A DNA stretch of 64,000 nucleotides, taken from NCBI RefSeq assembly GCF_014844135.1, contig NZ_CP041403.1, positions 558,001 through 622,000 of the forward strand, written 5' to 3'. The position numbers and the translations under genes are program-made. A model generated the notes under the pieces. It searched no databases. It saw nothing but the letters and a program-made list of their open reading frames with translations, and had not been told where the DNA came from. This document shows, one piece after another, positions 48,758-56,919 of this stretch (positions are counted from its first letter, which is position 1; the number at the start of each line of letters is the position of its first letter). The DNA comes from Arcobacter sp. FWKO B (GTDB taxonomy: Bacteria; Campylobacterota; Campylobacteria; Campylobacterales; Arcobacteraceae).

Positions 48758-50008
48758 ATGGCTCATATTACAAAAGCTAATTCAGTTGGTGAGTGGTTAG
48801 ATCAAAGACTTGCTACTACTAAATTTATGAAAGTTATGATGACTGAATATTGGATTCCAAAAGATGTAAACTTCTTATGGGCAATGGGTGTTGTTCTAGC
48901 AGTAACATTCAAAATCCTTATCATTTCAGGAATCTTTTTAATGATGTATTACAAACCAGATGTAAATCTTGCGTTTGATAGTGTAAACTACACAATTATG
49001 CAAGAAGTTGCGTATGGTTGGTTGTTTAGACATATGCATGGTGTTGCAGCTTCTGCTGTATTTTTGATTATCTATATTCATATGTTAACTGGTATCTATT
49101 ATGGTTCTTACAAAAAAGGTAGAGAGATGATCTGGATTAGTGGTATGTTGTTATTCGTAACATTCTCTGCTGCTGGTTTTTCTGGTTATATGCTTCCTTG
49201 GGGACAAATGAGTTACTGGGCTGCTATGGTTATTACTAATCTTTTTGGTGGTGTACCATTTATCGGGGATGCTCTTGTTGTATGGATTAGAGGTGACTTC
49301 AATGTTGCTGATGCTACACTTACAAGATTCTTTATGCTACATGTATTCTTATTACCAATAGTTATCATCGGTATTATTGCATTACACTTTTATTCTTTAA
49401 GAGTACCACATGTAAATAACCAAGAAGGTGAAGAGATAGATTTTGACGCAGAAGCTGAAAAATATCTTGCAGGAAATAAAAAAGAATCTAAAGTTATCCC
49501 ATTTTGGCCAGTATTTTTAAGTAAAGACTTTGCTGTACTTGGTGTATTTTTAATTTTCTACTTTTACCTAGTATTCTTCCATTTTAGTTTTGCAATGGAT
49601 CCAGTTAACTTTGATCCAGCAGATGCAATGGTTACTCCTGCACATATTTACCCAGAGTGGTATTTCTTATGGAGTTACGAAGTATTAAGAGGTTTCTTCT
49701 TTGATATAGCTGGTATTAGTGCATTTGATTTAGGTCTTATTGCTTTTGGTATTGCGAATGTAATTTTCTTCTTATTACCATTTATTGATAGAGATCCTGA
49801 AGTTTTACCAGCACATAAAAGACCAAGATTTAATATTTGGTTCTGGTTATTATTAATAGATATGATAGTATTAACTGTTTATGGTAAATTACCTCCAACA
49901 GGTTTAAATGCATGGATTGGTTTCTTTTCATCAATCGTATTTTTAGCATTATTTATAGCATTACCTTTTGTTACGAAAGCTGATGCAAAAGCAAGGGGTG
50001 CATTATGA
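48758..50008 (+). CDS. petB: Ubiquinol-cytochrome c reductase, cytochrome b subunit
   Basis: Membrane core of the bc1 complex (416 aa, eight or nine spans). It has haem-ligand helices with WLFRHMHGVAAS and IYIHMLTGIYYGSY, LLPIVIIGIIALHFYSLR with the second His pair, and the Qo-site PEWY motif (HIYPEWYFLWSYEVLRG). A charged loop of ~40 residues (EGEEIDFDAEAEKY) precedes helix E. It ends in a 4-bp ATGA overlap with petC. Confidence 0.96.
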   Translation: MAHITKANSVGEWLDQRLATTKFMKVMMTEYWIPKDVNFLWAMGVVLAVTFKILIISGIFLMMYYKPDVNLAFDSVNYTIMQEVAYGWLFRHMHGVAASAVFLIIYIHMLTGIYYGSYKKGREMIWISGMLLFVTFSAAGFSGYMLPWGQMSYWAAMVITNLFGGVPFIGDALVVWIRGDFNVADATLTRFFMLHVFLLPIVIIGIIALHFYSLRVPHVNNQEGEEIDFDAEAEKYLAGNKKESKVIPFWPVFLSKDFAVLGVFLIFYFYLVFFHFSFAMDPVNFDPADAMVTPAHIYPEWYFLWSYEVLRGFFFDIAGISAFDLGLIAFGIANVIFFLLPFIDRDPEVLPAHKRPRFNIWFWLLLIDMIVLTVYGKLPPTGLNAWIGFFSSIVFLALFIALPFVTKADAKARGAL

Positions 50009-50877
50009 GAGAATTGAAGATATTTGGTGTAGTGGTAGCATTTACACTTATAACTTACTGGGGTGTTGAGCCTTTAGCACACTCAGTATTTCATCCACCA
50101 GTTGCTCCTGCAGACTATACTTATAGCGATGTAGATGGATTAAATGGTAAATCTGGTGATGCAACAAATGGTGCAGAACTAGTTCAAAGTAATTGTACAG
50201 CTTGCCACTCTATAGAGTCTCAAGGTTTTCCAATGCTTATGGATAACGCAAGTGCAGCTGCAAGCTATGGTGTAGTACCACCAGATTTGAGTACTGCTGG
50301 TAAAATTTATGATGCAAACTTTTTGGCTGCATTTATAAAAGATCCAGTTAAAGCTTCTAAATTAGAACATGTATTTGATGACAGCAAAGCTCACCCAATG
50401 CCTGGATATGCTTGGATGGATGAGCAAGATATAGCTGATATGGTTGCTTATTTACAATCAATTGCACCATCAGATATGACAAACAAAGAAGTATTTACTG
50501 ATGCATGTTTAAGATGTCATGGTATTAAATATGGAGATTTCTACGGTGGTTCAATGAACGCACAAACACCAAAAGCTGAAATAATGGCTTATATGGGTAA
50601 ATTACCACCTGATTTATCTCAATACATTGTAAGTCGTGGAGAAAGTTATCTTCATACATTTATTAATGATCCTCAAAAACATCTTGAAGGTACTGCTATG
50701 CCAAGAGTTGGTTTAACTCAAGAAGCAGAAGCTCAAGTAATCACTTATATGAGTGAAGTTGGCCAAAGTAAAAAAGCTGAAAGAGAATCTTTAGGCGTTA
50801 AAGTTCTTGCGTATCTTGTAATTTTTGCAATCTTTGCATGGTTATGGAAAGCAAAAATCTGGCGTGAAGTTCACTAA
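50005..50877 (+). CDS. petC: Cytochrome c1 subunit, di-haem type
   Basis: A 290-aa membrane-anchored c-type cytochrome with two CxxCH haem sites: CTACH (64-68) and CLRCH (168-172). It has an N-terminal membrane/signal segment (~5-22) and a C-terminal anchor (~268-283). The di-haem form is characteristic of Campylobacterota bc1 complexes and could pass electrons directly to the oxidase without a soluble carrier. It overlaps petB. Confidence 0.94.
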   Translation: MRELKIFGVVVAFTLITYWGVEPLAHSVFHPPVAPADYTYSDVDGLNGKSGDATNGAELVQSNCTACHSIESQGFPMLMDNASAAASYGVVPPDLSTAGKIYDANFLAAFIKDPVKASKLEHVFDDSKAHPMPGYAWMDEQDIADMVAYLQSIAPSDMTNKEVFTDACLRCHGIKYGDFYGGSMNAQTPKAEIMAYMGKLPPDLSQYIVSRGESYLHTFINDPQKHLEGTAMPRVGLTQEAEAQVITYMSEVGQSKKAERESLGVKVLAYLVIFAIFAWLWKAKIWREVH

Positions 50878-50898
50878 TTAAGTATAAGGAGAGGTGAA

Positions 50899-51294
50899 AT
50901 GAAGTTGACTAAAATAGTTTTAGCTGGAATCTTAAGTGTTTCTATTGCTAGTGCAAATGATGTAATGAAAAAATCAATGGATATGATGGAAAAAGGTATG
51001 ACTAATATCCAAATTGGTTTTATGCATAATAACGAAGCTTTAATCAGAGATGGTTTAAAGCTAGTTAAAGAAGGTAATGCAATGTTTTCTGATAAGAAAG
51101 TAATTGCTAATTATCTACCTGAGAAGAAAAAACATATGGTTAATGTTGCTGAAACTCAAGCAAAAAGAATAGCTCTTGATGCTAATGTTTTAGAAGTTAA
51201 TCTAGATCAAAAATCTTATATGGATGCTGCAAATGCATACTCTGATATCTTAAACGCTTGTTCAAGATGTCATGCAATAGTTAGAGAATGGTAA
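50899..51294 (+). CDS. Small periplasmic c-type cytochrome-like protein
   Basis: A 131-aa protein with a cleavable signal peptide (1-19, ending SIASA), a helical body rich in Met and Lys, and a single CSRCH haem motif (121-125) close to the C-terminus. This is the four-helix layout of class II cytochromes (cytochrome c'/c556 type), where CxxCH is C-terminal. It lies 21 bp after petC and before the operon terminator, so it may serve or receive electrons from the bc1 complex. Confidence 0.85.
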   Translation: MKLTKIVLAGILSVSIASANDVMKKSMDMMEKGMTNIQIGFMHNNEALIRDGLKLVKEGNAMFSDKKVIANYLPEKKKHMVNVAETQAKRIALDANVLEVNLDQKSYMDAANAYSDILNACSRCHAIVREW

Positions 51295-51318
51295 GATTTT
51301 AAGAATTTAATTCAAAAA

Positions 51319-51352
51319 GGGGTGGGAAGTTAAACTCCCACCCCTTTTTTTT
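51319..51352 (+). terminator. Rho-independent terminator of the petABC operon
   Basis: Perfect 9-bp G/C-rich stem GGGGTGGGA / TCCCACCCC (51319-51327, 51336-51344) with an 8-nt loop and an eight-T run. It is the clearest intrinsic terminator in the window, ending the bc1 operon before the oppositely oriented regulator gene. Confidence 0.92.
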
Positions 51353-51369
51353 ATTTGTGATTAATAGAT

Positions 51370-52056
51370 TCAAACTTTTAGCAGATAACCAAAGTCTTTT
51401 ACTGTTACTATAATATCTTCTCCAATTTTTTTTCGTAAACGATATACCATATTTCTCATAGTATTTGTATCAACAGATTCAAAAAAAACTCTATCTTCAA
51501 TTAGCTCTTTTGAAATAAGTGTATTCTTTTTTGCAATTAAAAGTTCAAAAAATAGTGATTCTTGTTTACTTAGTTGGATTATATTATTTTTATTAACAAT
51601 AATCTTATTAATAAAATTATATTTTATATTGTCAGTCAAAATAATTTCTAATCTATTATTATCTTCAAGACTTTCAATAGCATTATTTAGTGCTAACAAT
51701 ACTTTATCATAAGATAAAGGCTTCTCAATATATGTAATAAGATTTAACTCTATTGCTTTAAGTAGCTTTTCCTTATCAGTATGACCACTTAACATTATTA
51801 TAGGTATTGCTTTATCTATTTTTCTTATCTTTTTTGCTACTTCATATCCATCCATAAGTGGCATCACATAATCTAAGATTATAATATGAACAACCTCAGT
51901 ATTAAAAATATTTATTGCTTCAACTCCATTTTTTGCAAAAAAAACATCATTGCACATCATTGATAATGTTTTTCCTACATATTCCCTTATTGTTATATCA
52001 TCTTCAGCATAAAGAATATTCAATTTTTTTAATATATCTAACTTTTTTATTTCCAT
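51370..52056 (-). CDS. Response regulator, OmpR-like, orphan
   Basis: A 228-aa protein with receiver domain ~10-125 (AEDD pocket, phospho-acceptor D62 in IIILDYVMP, Lys in IEKPLSYD) and a C-terminal winged helix (~140-228, LSKQESLFFELL and TVKDFGYLLKV). No kinase gene is adjacent. It is divergent from tpsA, so it could regulate that gene, but this is inference from position only. Confidence 0.9.
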   Translation of the reverse strand: MEIKKLDILKKLNILYAEDDITIREYVGKTLSMMCNDVFFAKNGVEAINIFNTEVVHIIILDYVMPLMDGYEVAKKIRKIDKAIPIIMLSGHTDKEKLLKAIELNLITYIEKPLSYDKVLLALNNAIESLEDNNRLEIILTDNIKYNFINKIIVNKNNIIQLSKQESLFFELLIAKKNTLISKELIEDRVFFESVDTNTMRNMVYRLRKKIGEDIIVTVKDFGYLLKV

Positions 52057-52178
52057 GCGTGATTTTATTATAATATAAATTAAAGTTTTATTATAGATAT
52101 TGAATTATAATGATTAAAAAATTTTTCTAAAATCATTATATTTTATTCACTTGTGATATTAAAATGATATTGCTTTGT

Positions 52179-52184
52179 TATAAT
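52179..52184 (+). promoter_or_regulatory. tpsA -10 box
   Basis: TTGTTATAATTC gives TATAAT at 52179-52184, followed by an AAAGGAATAA ribosome region before the ATG at 52220. Confidence 0.55.
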
Positions 52185-52219
52185 TCTAAAAAATATTTTT
52201 AATACAAAAGGAATAAGTC

Positions 52220-54940
52220 ATGACAAGATTTAAATGTGACTTTGGTTCAAGATTTAGGATTCTAAAGGGTGGTAAAATATCTTTAGTAGTATCTGCACTT
52301 CTTGGCAGTACTTCTTTATCTTTTGCTGCACCAACTGGTGGAGTAGTTACAAGTGGTAATGCGACTATATCTCAAAATGGAAATACTACAAATATCGTCC
52401 AAACTACAAATAAAGCCACTATTAACTGGAATAGCTTTTCTATCGCACCAAACGAAACAGTAAATTTCAATCAACCAAGTATTAACTCTATAACTTTAAA
52501 TAGAATAGTAGGAAATGAAAAAAGTATTATTGATGGTGCTCTTAATGCTAATGGTCAAGTTTGGATACTAAACTCAAACGGAATACTTTTTAATAGTAAT
52601 GCAAAAATCAATACAGCAGGACTTCTAGCTACTACAAAAAATATCACTGATACAGACTTTAATGCAGGTAATTATAAATTTAGTGGCAATAGTACAGAGT
52701 CTGTTATAAATATGGGAACTATTGATATAAGTGATAGCGGATATGTAGCTTTATTAGCAAATACAGTACAAAATGATGGAACAATAAAAGCTCATAAAGG
52801 CACAGTTCATCTTACAGGTGCAAGTGAAGCAACTATAAATCTAAATGGTAACTCAATAGTAAACTTAACAGTAGATAAAGGTATCTTAGATGCTTTAGTA
52901 GAAAATCAAGGTGCTATACTAGCTGATGGAGGGAAAATATATCTTACTACAAACGCAGTTGATGAACTCCTTAAAGGTGTGGTAAATAACACAGGTATTA
53001 TAGAAGCAAAAAGCCTAGATGATATAAGTAGTGAAGTGATACTTTTTGCTCATGGTGGAACAGCAAAGATAGGTGGAACTATACACTCTAAAGATGGCTT
53101 TGTAGAGACAAGTGGAAGATACTTTGACTTTTTGGGAGCAGACATAAAAGCTGGTGAATGGTTGATAGATCCAGTTAATATAACTATTGACAGTACTTTG
53201 GCTACTGCTATTGAAAATGGATTAGCAAGTGGTAATGTAAAAATTACGACTGATACAACAGATGGTACTCGCTTAGATACGACAACAGGAGAAAGTGATA
53301 CTGAAGATGAGGGAAATATAAATGTCAATTCAGCAATTAGTTGGTCATCTAATCACACTCTAACTCTTTCAGCTTACAATGATATTAATGTGAATGAAAA
53401 TATTACACACACAGGAACATCGGCTGGAGGAGTAATTTTTCTATATGGTCAAGGAACAGCTAACGGTGGAACAAGTGCCTATAATCTAGCTTCAGGTAAA
53501 ACAGTTGTGTCTCCGTCAATTCAATGGAGAAAAGGTAGTGATTTAAACTCATATAGATACGCTATTGTTAATAATGATTTATTTATAGGTAATAAATATA
53601 TTGAATTAGGTATAAGTTACTCTAATGGAGGTAAATTTGGCTCAAGTTATACTCCTAGTTTATTTTTTGGACGACAAACTCCTAGTGGTATAGGTATGGT
53701 AGGTGATGCAGATGGTTTTGGTGAAGGAAATGATTTAAGAATTGATTACTTCTTACCAGGAAGTCCAGCAGAACAATTTACAGCAGGATACGGTGATTAT
53801 ACAACTGCAGCTAAAAATTTTGCTTCAGATATAAATGGATATGAATTATTAGGATTAAATGATAATAATCAACTAGAAATGAAACTTACTTCTACTGTTG
53901 GTGATATGAAAGTAGAACAGACATTTACTTTAGGTTTGAGTGATAAATATTTTAACAATAGTGTAACTTTAACAAATAATGGAAGTAGTACCATTACGAA
54001 TCCAACATTTATAAGAAGTTTTGATCCAGATAATACTGTAGATATGGGTGGAAATTATAGTACAATTCAGAAAATAGAAAGCACTATAGTAAGTGACGGA
54101 GCAGCAGCTGTAAGTGCTACTAGTATAGCTGGTGATACATACGAGACAACATCAGGAAGTCAATCAAAGATAATATATTATTCAACAGATAAAAAAGCAA
54201 CTGTTGGTTATGGAAGTGTATTTTTTAGTGGAAATAGTAATGCGATTTCAACAATGATAACAACTGCTAATAGTTTATCAAAAAATGATACTGCTACTGG
54301 AGATATTGGTATTGGTATTATTTTTCAACCTGATTCGTTAGTTGCTAGTTCTTCAACAACTTTTAATTATTTAACATCATTAGATAATAGGGATATGTCA
54401 ACCATTCTGTCTGAATTAAATGAAGTAGCAATAGATAGTAGTACCCCTCAGACATCAACTCCTCAACAAATAACAAACAACAATGATAATTCGATACAAA
54501 AAGTTATCACGACTATAATCAACTCTCAACAAATTAAAGTTGATACACCAAAAATAATACAACCTGTATTCACACCTACACAAACTCCTTTTATAAGTGT
54601 AATACAAATTCCTGTTTCTACTTTATCAACTGGAGTAGTAAGTACTCCTTTAGCAAATATTGCTCTTAAACTAGGAGTAAGTCAAGGTGACAATGTATCA
54701 GTAGTATCTGCACCAGAAACTGGTAAACAAGCGGAAAAGATAACACTTGCTGAAATTGCTCAAATCAAAACAAATGGCAATAAAGAAAATACTCAAAGCT
54801 CAAATATCGAAGTACAAGAGACAAGAGTAGCACTTGGTGGTGGTTCACTTGTAGAGCTTGTAAACGGTGGAGTAAGCTTACCTGAAGGTGTTGATCAAGA
54901 ATTTTATGTGGTAAAAAGTAGTCTAAGAGGAAGAAATTAA
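52220..54940 (+). CDS. Two-partner secretion exoprotein (TpsA), filamentous haemagglutinin N-terminal domain
   Basis: A 906-aa secreted protein. The extended signal peptide (residues 1-36, ending SLSFAA) is followed by a TPS domain (~37-300) with TINWNSFSIAPNE and LNSNGILF (N118-G121, in place of the usual NPNGI). Short filamentous beta-helix repeats continue to ~430. Residues ~440-740 differ: strand-rich, with YFLPGSPAEQFTAGYGDY, TLTNNGSSTITNP and RSFDPD; I do not recognise this domain. The tail (~745-906) is Thr/Ile/Gln-rich. The protein is short for a TpsA. Its stop overlaps the tpsB start (TAATG). Confidence 0.88.
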   Translation: MTRFKCDFGSRFRILKGGKISLVVSALLGSTSLSFAAPTGGVVTSGNATISQNGNTTNIVQTTNKATINWNSFSIAPNETVNFNQPSINSITLNRIVGNEKSIIDGALNANGQVWILNSNGILFNSNAKINTAGLLATTKNITDTDFNAGNYKFSGNSTESVINMGTIDISDSGYVALLANTVQNDGTIKAHKGTVHLTGASEATINLNGNSIVNLTVDKGILDALVENQGAILADGGKIYLTTNAVDELLKGVVNNTGIIEAKSLDDISSEVILFAHGGTAKIGGTIHSKDGFVETSGRYFDFLGADIKAGEWLIDPVNITIDSTLATAIENGLASGNVKITTDTTDGTRLDTTTGESDTEDEGNINVNSAISWSSNHTLTLSAYNDINVNENITHTGTSAGGVIFLYGQGTANGGTSAYNLASGKTVVSPSIQWRKGSDLNSYRYAIVNNDLFIGNKYIELGISYSNGGKFGSSYTPSLFFGRQTPSGIGMVGDADGFGEGNDLRIDYFLPGSPAEQFTAGYGDYTTAAKNFASDINGYELLGLNDNNQLEMKLTSTVGDMKVEQTFTLGLSDKYFNNSVTLTNNGSSTITNPTFIRSFDPDNTVDMGGNYSTIQKIESTIVSDGAAAVSATSIAGDTYETTSGSQSKIIYYSTDKKATVGYGSVFFSGNSNAISTMITTANSLSKNDTATGDIGIGIIFQPDSLVASSSTTFNYLTSLDNRDMSTILSELNEVAIDSSTPQTSTPQQITNNNDNSIQKVITTIINSQQIKVDTPKIIQPVFTPTQTPFISVIQIPVSTLSTGVVSTPLANIALKLGVSQGDNVSVVSAPETGKQAEKITLAEIAQIKTNGNKENTQSSNIEVQETRVALGGGSLVELVNGGVSLPEGVDQEFYVVKSSLRGRN

Positions 54941-56625
54941 TGAAAAAACTAATAACTCTATCATTTATAACAGCTAGTAGCTTACTAGCACAACCAACTA
55001 TTACAGATATAGAGAAATCTATATCTACTCCAAAAGAAGTAGAAACTAAAGCTCCCTCTTTAGTAGAAGTAGGTGGTAAAGAAAAATATGCTCCCGTAAT
55101 GGCTGATGATGAAAGCGGTAAGACTATCGAGGTAAAGGATTTTTCTATAGAGGGTAATACTCAAATCAAGGATGATGTACTAAAAAAGCTCCTAAGTGAA
55201 TATGTAGGAAAACCTCTTACATTTTCACAACTTCAAGAAACAGCGTCACTTATCACAAAATATTATAGAGAAAAAGGTTACTTTGTTGCAAGAGCTTATA
55301 TACCTATACAAGATATTAAATCTAGTAACGGTATAGTAAAAATTGCTGTCATAGAAGGTAATTATGGAGAATTTAAACTAACAAATAACTCTAAAGTAAA
55401 AGATAGTATCGTTCAAGCCATGTTTGATGATGCAAAAACAAGAGGTAATATAGTAAGTACGAATACACTAGAAAGGTCTATGCTTATTATCAATGATACT
55501 CCAGGTGTTATGGTTACTCAAGCAGATGTAAGACCAGGGAAGGAAGTAGGTACAAGTGATTTTATAGTAACTACAGAGCCTTCTGCTCCTTATAGTGGAT
55601 ATATTGTGGCAGATAACTATGGAAGTAAATATACAAGTGTATATAGAACTATGGCAGGGGGAAGTATCAATAACCCTTTTAAAATCGGTGATAAACTAAC
55701 TCTTAGTGGACTATATGGAATGAACTCAAACCTTGATAACTATAAAGCTTCGTATTCATTTCCAATACTCCCAAATGGACTAAGGGGAGAAATAGCATAT
55801 TCTGAGACAAACTATAAGTTAGAAAAAAAATATGTAACCAATCAAGATATAAAAGGTGATTCTCAAACACTTGAAGCAACTTTATCTTATCCAATTATAA
55901 GAACAAGAGTACAAAGTCTTTATACAACTTTTACATATACTTCAAAAGATATGAAAGATACAAATGATGGAGTACAAACAAACAAAAAAACACTAGAATC
56001 TTTTAACTTAGGATTAAACTATACAAAAAGTGCATTACTAGCAAATCTTGATACACAATATAACGCTAGCATAAACCTAATAAGTGGTAAGCTGAATATC
56101 AAAGATGCCACAGCAAAAACTCAAGATACAAGTGGAGCAAAAACAAATGGCTCTTATGAAAAACTAGCTCTAACACTAGCTAATACAACTATACTACACC
56201 CAAAAATATCACTAGAAACATCTCTAACATATCAACAAGCTCTAAACAATAAAAACCTAGATGGTAGTGAAGATATGAGTATAGGTGGAAGTAATGGTGT
56301 AAGAGTATACCCTGATAGTGAAGAAAGTGCAGAAAATGGATATATTATAAGAGCTGAAAGCTTTTATACACTTCCATCTTACAAAGGGCTAGACCATAAA
56401 GTATCACTATTTGTAGATACAGCAAAAGTAAAACAAGAAAATAATACTACAAATGAAAAAGCAAGACAATTGTCAGATATTGGTATAGGATATCACACAT
56501 CATATAAAAACTTCTTTGCAAAAGCACATATAGCAACTATAATAGGTAACTCTAAAGTAACATCTGAAGCAGATAATAAACAATACAAAACTAAGTTCTT
56601 AGTTCAAGCTGGGATGGTGTTTTAG
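54940..56625 (+). CDS. Two-partner secretion outer-membrane transporter (TpsB, ShlB/FhaC family)
   Basis: A 561-aa Omp85-superfamily transporter for the upstream TpsA. It has a signal peptide (1-17) and POTRA domains ~63-141 (IEVKDFSIEGNTQI, YYREKGYFVARAY) and ~143-216. A 16-strand barrel follows, with a terminal Phe (AGMVF), the usual outer-membrane assembly signal. It is coupled to tpsA. The G of its TAG stop is the first base of the modular intergenic repeat. Confidence 0.92.
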   Translation: MKKLITLSFITASSLLAQPTITDIEKSISTPKEVETKAPSLVEVGGKEKYAPVMADDESGKTIEVKDFSIEGNTQIKDDVLKKLLSEYVGKPLTFSQLQETASLITKYYREKGYFVARAYIPIQDIKSSNGIVKIAVIEGNYGEFKLTNNSKVKDSIVQAMFDDAKTRGNIVSTNTLERSMLIINDTPGVMVTQADVRPGKEVGTSDFIVTTEPSAPYSGYIVADNYGSKYTSVYRTMAGGSINNPFKIGDKLTLSGLYGMNSNLDNYKASYSFPILPNGLRGEIAYSETNYKLEKKYVTNQDIKGDSQTLEATLSYPIIRTRVQSLYTTFTYTSKDMKDTNDGVQTNKKTLESFNLGLNYTKSALLANLDTQYNASINLISGKLNIKDATAKTQDTSGAKTNGSYEKLALTLANTTILHPKISLETSLTYQQALNNKNLDGSEDMSIGGSNGVRVYPDSEESAENGYIIRAESFYTLPSYKGLDHKVSLFVDTAKVKQENNTTNEKARQLSDIGIGYHTSYKNFFAKAHIATIIGNSKVTSEADNKQYKTKFLVQAGMVF

Positions 56626-56906
56626 GAACCCCTGTTTCTGACTGGGCTTGTCTTCGATTTTTTTCACCAGTCCAAGACTGGCGTTCCAAAAATGTAACTC
56701 TTACGGAACGCCAGATTTATCTGGTGAAAACCTACCAGTCTTGTGCTTACACTCTCTGTGAGAAAGACTTGCGTTCCAAAAGAAATCAAGAAGAAACCAG
56801 ATAAATCTGGCGTTCCACTTGGAACCCCAGTCTCCGACTGGGCTTGTCCTAGCTTTTTTTCACCAGTTCTTGAGCTTTGCACTCTCTGTGAGAAAAACTG
56901 GCGTTC
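56625..56906. repeat. Cluster of four GGAAC/GTTCC modular inverted-repeat units
   Basis: Units at 56625-56687, 56705-56777, 56797-56816 and 56821-56906. Each carries GGAAC(C/G)CC and/or its complement GGCGTTCC at the ends, with internal stems CCAGAT..ATCTGG or CCAGTC..GACTGG. Shared modules are GGGCTTGTC and CTCTCTGTGAG. It fills the whole gap between convergent tpsB and clpB. Short ORFs across it are artefacts. Confidence 0.88.
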
Positions 56907-56919
56907 TATAAACAGTGTT

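Noticed and set aside
51370-54940. Orphan regulator and TpsA as a toxin-immunity or contact-dependent inhibition locus
   Set aside because: No small immunity gene follows tpsA or tpsB, there is no VENN-type boundary, and the C-terminus is not a recognisable toxin.
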